A stretch of DNA of 64,000 nucleotides from Gonocerus acuteangulatus. Taxonomy: Eukaryota; Arthropoda; Insecta; Hemiptera; Coreidae. The position numbers and the translations under genes were made by a program. The notes under the pieces are model-generated. The model was not told the origin of the DNA, did no database searches, and saw nothing but the letters and a program-made list of their open reading frames with translations. The stretch covers positions 54,633,359-54,697,358 of the forward strand of contig OX328132.1 in assembly GCA_946811695.1 (NCBI GenBank). The letters run 5' to 3'. Positions 53,072-63,502 of this stretch are shown here, piece after piece (within the stretch, counting starts at the first letter, position 1; the number at the start of each line of letters is the position of its first letter).

Positions 53072-54160
53072 GAACTTTATGAAGAAGGGCTCGTGATTAA
53101 TGACAAGTACTTGTTATCTCTAGAGTACTCTGTAGCTGCGGAAAGAAAAGTCATATTTAGCCTGAGAAGTTGTAGCCGGCGAGTGGGGCCTGGAAAAAAC
53201 TAGATGGGACAGTATTTCAAACAGTTGGCTCCCTTTATCTTTTCACTACGGTCATTTTCACTAATTCCTCAGCGGAAATTATCGCCTCCAAGCCCACCCC
53301 TCGGCGCTCCATAACCCTTTAAGAATTCTTCGGCTAATGTTTAACTTGAAAAGAAGCCATTTATATAAAATATTCGGTGTCCACATTGGCTTTCAGAAGC
53401 CCTCTTCCTTAGGTCTGGTCTTTTGTTAAAGCTTGTCCTTAATAAACCGTTAATTTAGGGAAAGAAGGAGTATTTCCAAAGTAGTCACGTAAATTCGGCA
53501 TATTCCTCATTTGGAGAAAAAAATATATGTAACCGTTTTCCAGAAAAGCGGATAACACTAGTTTCTCTAATTAATTGAATACCGTAATTTTCGGTCTGGG
53601 ATTTCAGAAGCGCTCGATTCAATTAAAAACTGTTCCAGTCGTTTGACATTCATTCAAACTATCTATGAGATATATATTTGGTTACAATTAGAGTTGGTAC
53701 CTAAAATTCTGCTCCTCTGTTTTACATGCTTCAAAGTGTTAACATTTTTCACAAATGATCAAAACAAGACATTAACTGTTTCTGTTCTACGCTTTCCAAA
53801 CGGCACTAGGGGTACGAATGGAAACGGGTTAATCTATCTACAGATCACTTCACATATATGAGGATTCAATGATTATTTTTTTGTATAATTAAAATGCTAG
53901 GGTACCTGGGCGTTTAGCATGTCACCAAGTCACATGAGTCCTTCCTTTTTATTTTACTTGTTTGACTATAATATTTATTTTGTTTAACATAAATGGGTTT
54001 TAAGTAATCAATACTTATTCATAAAAAAACACATGATCGAAATTTAAAAAAAAAATACGAAATTTGAAGTTACTCTTTCTGTTGTTTCTGTTGGGAATTG
54101 AACAATACTTAATATCAGCTTGATTGTTGCACTTGAGGTCTACTATCTACTATATACTAT
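53072..54160. other. no recognisable gene
   Basis: 53070-53460 stays GC-richer, without an open frame. The rest is AT-rich with a motif-free frame at 53643-53861. Confidence 0.35.
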
Positions 54161-54164
54161 ACTA

Positions 54165-54226
<62 letters not shown>
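54165..54226. repeat. (CT)n-(TA)n compound microsatellite
   Basis: CT run to 54191, then TA run to 54226. Confidence 0.97.
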
Positions 54227-54230
<4 letters not shown>

Positions 54231-55428
54231 TAATACTTAGTATATACTTATATTATTTTACGTTTTACAATTAAATATAGTATAATAGGTATAAAGAAAT
54301 GCGGAGCTTAGGTAATTGTAACTTTTTTATAATTCCTTATGGGTGAGAACATAATTCAGTCAGTTTCAGCCAATTATTCATTTAGTTAGTGGGTGTTGAT
54401 GAAAAGATTTCGTTCATGCCGATTTACTGTTGGTTTTATTAGTAGGAATTATTTCAGTTCAGAAGTCACGTTTGAAATTTCTTGTAGTGTCTTTAAAATA
54501 AAATAAATCTAGAGGATTTTTTATATTTGTTAAACGGTCTGTCTTTACAATAGCTTAGGAATCCCTCGAGTAATTTTTACAAGAAGAAAAACAGTTAGAA
54601 AAGAAATTAATGAAGGCCCGTGATTAATTCCTTTAGTTTAGTGACTCGGGCCCCCGCTGTGTCCATTCTTAATGGAAAAATGGGAAAGTAAAGATAAAGA
54701 CTGTATAAAATAAGGGAACGTAAAAGGAAAAATATGAGACAGCATGATAAAAATTAAAAGAGAAAAGTATAATGGGAAGGGGCATTAATAAGGAAAAGAG
54801 AGAGCATTAGTTGGTGAAATAATATAGTAGAGGGAGGGGAGGGGGGAATGAGGAGGATGAGGGGGGGAGGTGGCCGAGAAGTGGGGATGAAGGGAGGGGT
54901 GGGGGAACCGGATTCTGGAAAACCTATAAGGTATGGAAGAGGAGTGCTCCCGAGGACCCTGGTCTCCGACCATTAGCCACCTCATAATAACTAATTAAGA
55001 AATGTCATTTGTTTTAATTGTTGCCTCCTGTGCGTGGTGCCTTAATTTATGAGGGAGTTTAGTGACTGCAGTATATCTCAATTGTGTTTGTATTAAAGGT
55101 CCCCCACCCCCCCCAGGGCCGAAAGGTACAATTAGAAGTGTTAAGTTAATTTTAAGATTTATTTTTCCATGGCCTTGTTCGGGCTTAATTAGGCGCCTTT
55201 TTGCTGTGAGGCCAGACCTCGGCGGAGTAATGGAAGAACCGTGTGGCTGGTCCTCATTACATTAGGTTCCCCTTCAATCCACCAACCCACACGGCACCCA
55301 CAAACACCCCAAGGATTAGCCTGCTCTTTGTGACAGCAACACTATCTATCTTACTTCTATGTTTAGCTAGTTTCTATAAATGCCACCTCGTATTGTCGGA
55401 ATGGGACAGTGTATCATTCCATACTGCA
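54227..55428. other. no recognisable gene
   Basis: 54780-54930 is purine-rich (GGAGGGGAGG, GGGGGAGG runs), giving proline-rich minus frames. Nothing else is supported. Confidence 0.35.
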
Positions 55429-55430
55429 TA

Positions 55431-55840
55431 TCAGGACCTTGGAAGAGTAAGGGCGAATCAGAAAAATCGATATTTCATTTTCTGATTCAGAAAGATGTAG
55501 GTAACATGAAGCTTCACTTAGTTTCTATGGTTCGCCATTAGTTCTCTCACAGTTTCAAGTTAAAGTGAATAGCGCCATCATCAATGAAAAATTCAATGTC
55601 CGATTTCAAGGGCAAATCCCGGGCCTGAAACGTCCCTCCTGGCATTTACCCATAAATCACTCGTAAAAATTAAAATTAAAACATTGAATTTCAATTGCAT
55701 ACTTTTTCAGTCAGATTTATGAATGAGCATTCCATAGAGAAAACATTCGCTCTTGCTATCCTGAAGCGCTTCTAGAACTTTAACTTCGATTTCCCAATAT
55801 CCGGAATTCTTGATTTGCTCTTACTCTTCCAAGGTCCTGA
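55431..55840. mobile_element. TA-flanked MITE, TCAGGACCTTGG ends
   Basis: Left end TCAGGACCTTGGAAGAGTAA and right end TTACTCTTCCAAGGTCCTGA are perfect inverts over 20 bp; TA flanks both (55429-55430, 55841-55842). 410 bp without coding. TA target sites suggest the Tc1/mariner superfamily. Confidence 0.85.
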
Positions 55841-55939
55841 TATATGGTTAGACAGTTTACATAAGATAAATACATTTCACATAGATAAGCCTGCATGGTC
55901 TCTCCTTTGGTAGCAGTATCCCTTTCTATGTGGCATATA

Positions 55940-56314
55940 TGGAGGGTTCAGTGCACAACTAGACCAAGTCCATTTTTGGTATTTTATGTTGTTATGGCAT
56001 TGAAGAGTATTACTAAAATGGCCCATTTTAGTGCTTCATGAGACTAAGTCGTAACTTCATTATTTTGCCACTTGTAGCAGTTCTTGCTAAACATCTGGAA
56101 GTCATTCTCATTTGTTTTCAGAGCCAAGTCAAAGTTATAACTATTTCATGAACAAGGCTGTACATAAATAATGTCAGTGTTTAGGTTCCAATCTTTTTAA
56201 GACTTATACTCGTAAATAGGATTTATACAACGTATCTGCAATTAAAACAAATAATACACATTTTCTGAAAACTGTAGTAAATGGACTTGGTCTAGTTGTT
56301 CTCTGAACCCTCCA
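55940..56314. mobile_element. TA-flanked MITE, TGGAGGGTTCAG ends
   Basis: Left end TGGAGGGTTCAGTGCACAAC with TAGACCAAGTCCATTT, mirrored at the right by AAATGGACTTGGTCTAGTTG and CTCTGAACCCTCCA. TA flanks both (55938-55939, 56315-56316). 375 bp, non-coding. A different family from the preceding MITE, 100 bp away. Confidence 0.85.
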
Positions 56315-56316
56315 TA

Positions 56317-56630
56317 TGGTGAGATAGTTTCTATAAATACCACATTGAATAGCCTGCATAGTATTTTCTTTTTTAGCAATATCTATCTGAATGACGTACG
56401 GATAGTTAGATTGTTTCTATTACAATGCGGAGACAGCATGCTCTGTCTCCGCCTTCCAACCGCATGTTTTTATCTGTTTTTGTTTCGGAGCTATGTTAAT
56501 GTAAAGGTTATTGAGAAAAAATCTGTATTTTACGTAGAAAAGATCGAATTGTCTCTTCTTGTAAAATTATTTTTCAACGTTATCTCTTTTTTGAAATCAG
56601 CATTAAATTTTCTTTAAGTTTATATCACTT
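56317..56630. other. no recognisable gene; duplicated flank words
   Basis: TAGTTTCTATAAATACCAC (56326) repeats TAGTTTCTATAAATGCCAC (55368), and AGCCTGCATAGTA (56350) repeats AGCCTGCATGGTC (55888). The 55.3-55.9 and 56.3-56.4 kb stretches may descend from one duplicated block. The frame at 56345-56617 is AT-rich and motif-free. Confidence 0.4.
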
Positions 56631-56639
56631 TTAATGTTC

Positions 56640-58560
56640 ACAAGTATCTTTTTCAAACCGCAAATACTGTTCAAAAAGTTGATAATTGTAAAAAAAGTCT
56701 AGTTCGCGAAGCACTACTCTTCCAAAAATATTCCGCAAACTGCCGAGTCTCACAAAAGTTGTAAAATTTAATTACTTTTCCAACGGTATACTCAGAACTG
56801 AGATTATCTCTGAATTGTATGATTTAATTGAAAATTTAGGAGGAAAAAAGCTGATAATTAAAACTAATATGATTTTTGTGATCTTATCAGAAATAAATGA
56901 AAATTATTCTTAATGGAATTTATATTTTATGATTTCGGTAAGTCTTACATTAAAGTTGAATAAAAAAAGAAAATAATTGCTTCGAAAATTATAGGAGTTG
57001 CTACAATTGGCGCCTCCTTTTAGAACTGACGATATCTGGTTATCACTGGTGTTATCCCTCCAATCTTATCATGGTTAGCTCTCATTTACACAAATGATTC
57101 GCATGTTTATGTACATTTACATAAACATCAAGTGACGTCAAATCGGGGTTCTGGCCGGCCAATGCACAGGACCAAATCTCTCAATCTATTTTCCTGGATA
57201 ATGTTGGTTGAGCCTGTCGTTATGGCTTGTCCTTTGTAAGCTGTCCATGTCTTATGCTCCCGAAAGATATAATACTATATGACCAGACAGTTCAGTCAAC
57301 GAATAGTTATAGATGGAAATGTATGGAACACAATTTTTAACTTCCTAACTTTGTTTCGGCTAGTAAGGAGGTCAGCATATCAAAAGTCCTCGCCCGTAGC
57401 CTTTGTGCCGGGGGGGGTGGGAGGGGGGTTTAGAAGGTCCCATTTTTCGGGTTTTCACTTATATCTCGGAAACCCTACGTCCTAGCGACATGAATATTTA
57501 ATAAAAAATGAAAACTGATTAAATATCCTACAAGTTCTATCCAATAACGTTTTTCGAGATATCTTCAGTTTTCGAAATATCCGCTTTTGAAAGTCTGTCA
57601 TTTTGGGAAAAAACTCACTTTCTTCTATTCTCGACCGGATATCTCTTCAACGATGAACGCAAAAAATAAATTTCGGCTATAATATATATAACTTCACTAT
57701 TTTATGTATTTTCTTTCAAACGTTATATAAGCACTCACATGGTCTTAGCAAAACCATTGCCAATATAATACACAATATCTTATCTAATTGAGTGTGAATA
57801 ACTGGTCAGTGGGCCCAAAATTATATATTTTGTGCTATTTATACGGCCAGTGCTCACTATATTTACATAATGGAGTATATTTTGGACAATACATTGACTG
57901 GAAATGTTGAGAAATTGAAAGGTTCATTAGTCGACAGTTGTGGCCAGATATCTCTATGAACACTAAAACTGTTTTCACGTTTGAAGGAAAATACATAAAA
58001 TAGTAAAGTTATATATATTCTTGAAGGGAATGTAATGCTCTACAACCCTATAAACGACATTTATTTTTTGGGTTTATTGTTAAAGAGTTATCCGGTCAAA
58101 AAGAGCAAACAGTGTGTTTTTTTCCCAAAATGACAGACATTCAAGAGCGGATATTTCGAAAACTAAAGATATCTCGAAAAACTTTATAGAATAGAACTTG
58201 TAGGATATTTAATCAGCTTTCATTTGTTATAGAATGGTCATGTCGCTTGGACGCAGGGTTTCCGAGATATAAGTGAAAACCCGAGAAATAGGACCTTCTA
58301 AACCCCCCCTCCCCCCGGCACAAAGGCTACGGGTGAGGAATTTTGATATGTTGACTTCTAACTAGCCGAAACAAATTTATGAAGTTAAAAATTGTGTTCC
58401 AAACATTTCGATCTATAATTCTTAGTTTTTTGGACTATCAACATTTCTAAGATTTGGCAGCTTGCAGAATTTCGCTTGAAAGAGTAGTGATACTCGAAAC
58501 TTTGTGGAACTAGACCTTTTTTATTAATATAAACTTTTTGAATATTTATTGTGGTTTGCA
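56640..58560. mobile_element. very large imperfect palindrome (about 1.9 kb)
   Basis: Matching arm words are: GTCTAGTTCGCGAAGCACTA (56698) with TAGTGATACTCGAAAC..GAACTAGAC (58484-58514); CTTTGTTTCGGCTAGTAAGG (57350) with CTAACTAGCCGAAACAAA (58360); CCCGTAGCCTTTGTGCCGGG (57390) with CCCGGCACAAAGGCTACGGG (58315); TATCTCGGAAACCCTACG (57463) with its complement (58255); and CATTTTGGGAAAAAACTCAC (57600) with its complement (58112). The centre is near 57.85 kb. There is no coding frame. The outer ends are not sharply defined and no target duplication was found. Confidence 0.7.
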
Positions 58561-58570
58561 AATGACAATT

Positions 58571-58800
58571 GAAGGGCTCAGTGCCAATTGTGACTAACCC
58601 AAAATTAGAACAAACTTAGAAAATTGGAGTTAAAGTTAAGGAGAATCTGAAAACAATTAATGTTGGTGACAAAAATAATTTTAGTTGGACCAATTAAAAT
58701 TTTTTTTGTCACGAAGACTAATTTTTTTCAGATTCTCCTTAACTTTAACTATAATTTTCTTAGTTTTATCTAATGCCTTTGGCACTGAGCCCTTCAATTG
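58571..58800. mobile_element. palindromic MITE, GAAGGGCTCAGTGCCAA ends
   Basis: CAATTGAAGGGCTCAGTGCC and GGCACTGAGCCCTTCAATTG are perfect inverts. The inner arms GTTAAAGTTAAGGAGAATCT and AGATTCTCCTTAACTTTAAC also pair, with a spacer near 58690. About 230 bp, non-coding. It sits directly at the right edge of the preceding palindrome. Confidence 0.8.
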
Positions 58801-59145
58801 TGAACGTTGAAAGTGCATTATCTTGAAACCAAATTTAATGTTGAATTCAATAAATTAATTTAGCTTGAAAAATAATGCCTACAAGCAGAGAATTTTTTTT
58901 TTTACAAAAAAGCACGGTTTATTCTTATTAACCTTTAAAACAGCATATGTCTAGAACAAGAAAAGATAGAAACGAGCGGTTGGCAGGTTTTTGGTCTAGT
59001 TTCATCCTCTTGAGTATTGTCATCTAACGCAAAACTAAATTAGGAACTGTCAAAAAATCAGTACTGCTCGCCTCTTTTCTAGGTTAGGCTCCTTGTTGAG
59101 ACTTTATTCCTTGGAAGAAGCTCCTTATATTTGAAAGTATTTTAA
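58801..59145. other. AT-rich, nothing recognised
   Basis: No coding frame, repeat end or RNA gene was seen. Confidence 0.4.
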
Positions 59146-59160
59146 TCGGCTCTAATTAAT

Positions 59161-59373
59161 ATATTTTGGTTTTGCGGCGCGGTTCAATATAACGAAGATG
59201 CCAGCCAGCTCCCCCCTTCGGACGAGGTGATGAAAGTTTGTCGAGGGTTATCCGATCGACTGGAGGCCCAAGCTAAAGGATTGCAGACCCAAGGGCGGAA
59301 TATTAATTGCTCATCAGAGACTGAAAGGGCCAGAGCCTTCAGTCAGAGAGAATCTTTGAAAACGTTTCACTGA
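59161..59373 (+). CDS. weak candidate exon in a GC-richer island
   Basis: A frame open from 59146 reads QYNEDASQLPPSDEVMKVCR, GLSDRLEAQAKGLQTQGRN and INCSSETERARAFSQRESLK before TGA 59371. The charge pattern is protein-like and the patch is about 50% GC in AT-rich surroundings. No good splice acceptor was seen and I do not recognise a family. Conserved non-coding DNA is the alternative. Confidence 0.2.
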   Translation: MFWFCGAVQYNEDASQLPPSDEVMKVCRGLSDRLEAQAKGLQTQGRNINCSSETERARAFSQRESLKTFH

Positions 59374-59760
59374 CAAGGGTTCCCCGTCCAACACAAAAGC
59401 AGTTCCCCTTAACAAAAGCTCCTACAAGTGACAACTTCAAACTCCCCTTTAAAAATTAATTGTATCAGGCGCTGAGAAAGATGTACTTTAAATAGAATAC
59501 TAAATGGTTGTTTAGTCAGTCATTTTCTTCCGGCGTAAGTGAATTTTATAAGATAAAAGCCAGTGGCCGACCGGATAAGGATTTCGTTCCTAGTAGTTGT
59601 CCAGGGTGCATCTGTTTTGAATTGGATGTTGATAGAGGACAAGCTAGTTTTTGCGGGAATATCTTCAGGACAATTCAAATAACAGTAATTAAGGTATGTG
59701 TAAAACAAAAATTTATCGGAACATTTATTTTTTTCTATTTCACGTGTTTCTGACCAATCA
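59374..59760. other. no recognisable gene
   Basis: Overlapping frames on both strands at 59508-59771 show no motif. Confidence 0.35.
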
Positions 59761-59851
59761 AGTATATTCACGTTTTTGGATATATATGGCGTAGGTCAAA
59801 CATAGTACTTCATTTTCTTTTCTACCACTTTGTTGTATATTTGCCCTACAT

Positions 59852-59880
59852 GTTTCGTGGCCTTAATCCCACCTCCTCAG
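59852..59880 (-). ncRNA. hammerhead-ribozyme-like core
   Basis: Minus strand: CTGAGGA, G, four-base stem GTGG/CCAC with loop GATTAAGG, GAAACATGTAG. Confidence 0.5.
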
Positions 59881-59938
59881 GGGCCATTACATCCCTGCAT
59901 GTGGTCAGCTCGCCACCCATATTAGGACAATAGCGTCC

Positions 59939-59970
59939 CTGAGGAGGTGGTATTAAGGCCACGAAACATG
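59939..59970 (+). ncRNA. hammerhead-ribozyme-like core
   Basis: Plus strand: CTGAGGA, G, stem GTGG/CCAC with loop TATTAAGG, GAAACATGTAG. It differs from its mirror copy only in the loop, so both stem and core are kept. Confidence 0.5.
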
Positions 59971-60068
59971 TAGTGTAAATATACAATGAAGAGTTACAAA
60001 AGAAAATGAAGTACTATGTGTGACCTATGCCATATATATATATATATATATACAAAAACGTGAATATA

Positions 60069-61170
60069 TTTTTTTAGTTGTAAAACAAAATCGAAATCAA
60101 TCACGTTTTTTTGTACTTCTTTCACTCATATCTCTGAAAGTATTCATTCATTTGAGAGACCTTTCCTTCAGGCTTAAAAAGATTTGTAATAAAATTTTCT
60201 AAAGTTTTACATTATACATCAATTCAATATAAGCAAAATAGCAATACGTATGAAAAGTAGGAGGGACAACATTTTTATATAATTTTTTGGCGACATAAAA
60301 TGCATTTAGTTCCTTCATATTCTAGGGAAGGAATGTTGATTTTATAATAAACCATTATTAACCCTGCATTTTGTTTGAATCAGTTGGATAGTTTTTGCAT
60401 AATAATATCGCAATTAAGGCTTTTACGATAAAATAGCATTTTTCTCATTTTTGCAAAATCCAAAAGAAATTCTTTACATATTTGAAATGGATTTTTACAA
60501 CACTACGGCATTCAAACTTTCAGAAACATTATTCAGATTGAAAATCGGTCAATTAGGAATGCTTCAGTATTTTTTTTAAAATTTATTAACACATTGAAAT
60601 TTCCACGAATATTCTCCGAAATTAAATTCAGCAGGTGGCGTTGGAAAAATCGTACAATTTTGGGAAAATATATTTCTTTCTCGTAATTGGAAATGCTAGT
60701 ATTTATTCGCTGCTTTGCAAAATAATAATAAGTATGAAGAATTGGTAAAAAATAGACATTTTTTTTTATTTTTTTTAGGAACCTTAGGAAAATCTCTAGG
60801 GTGAGTACTTATTCAGTTATGAGAAATACAAGTACAAAACAAACGTAATTATTTAAAAAAATGTAACGGGAATTTTTGGATTTACGCACACATCAATTAT
60901 GAGTTTTTCTGAAGAACTACGTTTTTACTTAGGCTCCTTGGACTGTAGTCATGAGTGTGAGATGAATATGCTTAAGAAAATTCAACGTTTATAAATAATT
61001 ATTAAATTAAACTTCAAAAATGGGTAATTAAATACATACCTAAGCTCATTCTGGAGTAAGGTGATTTGCTAATGTTACCTCACAGAAGATAAACAGCTGA
61101 CAATCATTTTGTTGAGTACTATCTATATAGACTTTCGTTGCAATATGTTAAAAAGTTCTACTATTAGGAG
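60069..61170. other. AT-rich, nothing recognised
   Basis: No coding frame, repeat end or RNA gene was seen. Confidence 0.4.
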
Positions 61171-61174
61171 CATA

Positions 61175-61310
61175 GGGTCTCCCCCGTGTTCTAGTGTTTA
61201 ACGGGTTCGAGTCTCACCAGCAACAGGTTGACCTGTTTAGGTGTTAAGGAAAGGCTGCAACCTATATATAGTCCGGTGCTAATGGTCTGGATGCAGATGT
61301 GCCGTAAAAA
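61175..61310 (+). repeat. tRNA-derived SINE, diverged copy
   Basis: GGGTCTCCCCCGTGTTCTAG, a B-box-like ACGGGTTCGAGTCTCACC, then GGCTGCAACC and the tail CCGGTGCTAATGGTCTGG, GATGTGCCGTAAAAA. Part of the anticodon-arm region is deleted. Confidence 0.65.
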
Positions 61311-61324
61311 TATGCATAACACTA

Positions 61325-61963
61325 TGTGAGGCGTCTAGAATCAAAACAAGACATATCACTCAAGCCAAATTGTTCAGGAAACACCAAAAACAGAACACGT
61401 CTGAGGTTTAATTTTATAAATGTGTATAATTTTCTTAAGAATCACAGACGATTGTTTTTGAGGAATTTGAGAACGTTATCTGTTATATTATCTATTTTGA
61501 AGGCATTATTATTTTTGATGTGTATTACTTAGGGTGGGTTTACAGTTGCTAGTTATTGCAGGATATTTATATCAGAGAGAAATTGCCACTATTGAAACCC
61601 CATATAAATAAATGTATGTCTGCAATAAATTGCTCATGGTAGAATTTATTGCTGACATACATTTTACATAGGTTTTCATTAGTGGCAATTTCTCTCTGAT
61701 AGAAATATCCTGCAATAACTAGCAAGTGTAAACCCACCCTTAGTTTTAAACTTCACTTATGTATGTCTTATTTTGGAACCACCTTACCACTTCAACATTA
61801 AAAAAACAGCATGGTCAATTGTGTTTTGAAAATCGTTTTCTTTGCCAGTATATAAAGGTAAAGAAAACGATTTAAGAAATAAATTTTGAACTCGTAAAAT
61901 CAACTGTTATCTCCAAATTGTAAAAATAGTGATGTGTCTTGTTTTGATTCTAGACGCATCATG
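61325..61963. mobile_element. TA-flanked element hosting a nested MITE
   Basis: Left end TGTGAGGCGTCTAGAATC, AAAACAAGACATATCACT and right end AGTGATGTGTCTTGTTTT, GATTCTAGACGCATCATG are inverted repeats of about 38 bp; TA flanks both. It is interrupted at 61532-61739 by a Harbinger-like MITE. A hairpin (AAATCGTTTTCTTT..AAAGAAAACGATTT) lies at about 61838-61875. The frame at 61326-61532 crosses the end and is not a gene. Confidence 0.75.
61532..61739. mobile_element. PIF/Harbinger-like palindromic MITE (nested)
   Basis: Left end GGGTGGGTTTACAGTTGCTA and right end TAGCAAGTGTAAACCCACCC are inverted repeats. TTA flanks both sides (61529-61531, 61740-61742). The arms continue (CAGAGAGAAATTGCCACTA) almost to the centre, so the 208 bp fold into one long hairpin. 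A TTA duplication and GGGTG tips fit PIF/Harbinger, as at 25679. Confidence 0.8.
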
Positions 61964-61965
61964 TA

Positions 61966-63463
61966 GTCATGCAATAGTTATCCGTAAAAAAAATAAATCT
62001 TCCAACGGTAGCTGCAAAAAAAAAAAAAATAAGGAGAAAAAAAGCTAGAAAAACGTCTACCGTAGTCCTGAATTATCAAAACGAACTCATTTATTACGGG
62101 AACACTATATAGCACTTTTCGTTATTATTGAGTACAAATAAATAATAATAATAAACATCAGGAAGAGAATAAAATAATTAAATAAAACATCTAAATAAAA
62201 TATTTTTTAATTTAGTTGACATTTATGGCCACAGCTAAATCAAAGTTTTTATTTTATTCATTAGACTATACTTATTTTAGGTATCGATGTTTGGTGATGG
62301 TTTTTATCGATTAAAATCAGCTGGCTGGTTGGCAGATTGTTCTTAGCTTTAGTTCTGACGTGGCCCGGATAGTGGAAGATTACCGTGCTTACTGTTAATA
62401 TTGTAAATATTAGCTCATGATGAGCTACTGAAGCTGTGAAACATGTCGAGCAGGAATTAATTCACGTCATTTTATTTGTTCACCTTCCGCCTTATATATG
62501 AATATTGAGTTTACTTATATTTCATTGAAAAAATAAACTGTCTATTTGTAGCTGTTTAACATTCCATCTTTTCAATATGCTAATGTTCTCGGGTTCGTTA
62601 TTTTTCCGTATATGTGGAGTAGTGAATAATTGTTTTGGAGCAGAAATAACCGTGTGTCTTTATTATTGATCTTCTGCCAAATTTATGTAATTCAGTAATA
62701 TTAAAGGTCACAATAAAGTAGAAAGCTCATACAAAATTACTAATTAATTAAATTCTTTAATTCAATTTTTTTTTTTTTAGAAGAGTTTAGTATCTTCTTG
62801 AACTAAGCAAACGGAGCTTCGATCGTAAAACCTCCCGGGTAAAAGAAAACTCTTGAATACTTATGAAAAAGAATTATTAATATCCTCTTTTTTAATTAAG
62901 ATCAGGTAATTGCTAAGAGCTTGATATAGATGGGGCTGTAGAGAAGCGAAAGGGCCTCCCCCAACTGGAAATGTTTCGGTTTTTTTAATTAAATCCATCC
63001 GTAACGACCTACGGGCGCTAGGTGTTTTGACAAAAATTATACTCTATTTAGATGTAGGCCTTGTCCTAATTAAAAGAGTAAAATAAAAAAGAGGGAGGTT
63101 TCCCTTAAAGGCTGAAGCAGCCCTTCTAACGTGTATGGATTTATAAAGGGAAAGTCCCCCCAAAAGGCTAATAACAAGCGAAATATTTCCGCCTTTAAAT
63201 GAATATCCGCTGGAAGCAGTTTAAAAGAACGTGACCCGTGATGAGAACATGGAAATTAAATGATACAAGAACAATAACGGTTCTGGAATATCTTCCGTTT
63301 ACTGCCTCTTTAGTATATATTTTTTTTATTTCTTATTTCTTCCTTCAAAAAAACTAAGATTCTTTGAATTTCAAGAATTATTAGCATTCTCTTGTTTTAT
63401 TCTTTCTGTGTAATTTTTTTCTTAAAGCGTAAAGCCTTTTAGGATATTAACGCCGCAGATGTT

Positions 63464-63465
<2 letters not shown>
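61966..63465. other. no recognisable gene
   Basis: 62416-62442 has a poor hammerhead-like pattern (CATGATGA, weak AGC stem, GTGAAACATGTCG), followed by a TTCACGTCATTTTATTTG tail. 62800-63250 is GC-richer without open frames. Confidence 0.35.

Positions 63466-63502
<37 letters not shown>

Larger units (their letters stand above)
59763..60068. mobile_element. inverted pair with hammerhead-like cores beside (TA)n
   Basis: The left arm (TATTCACGTTTTTGGATATA, AGTACTTCATTTTCTTTT, TACATGTTTCGTGGCC) is mirrored by 59938-60068 (GGCCACGAAACATGTA, AAAAGAAAATGAAGTACT, CAAAAACGTGAATATA). Agreement is about 85-90%. The unpaired centre of about 55 bp is at 59881-59937. Each arm has an outward hammerhead-like core. 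A TA run at 60032-60051 lies in the right arm. The layout is the same as at 35160 and 37229. Confidence 0.65.
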
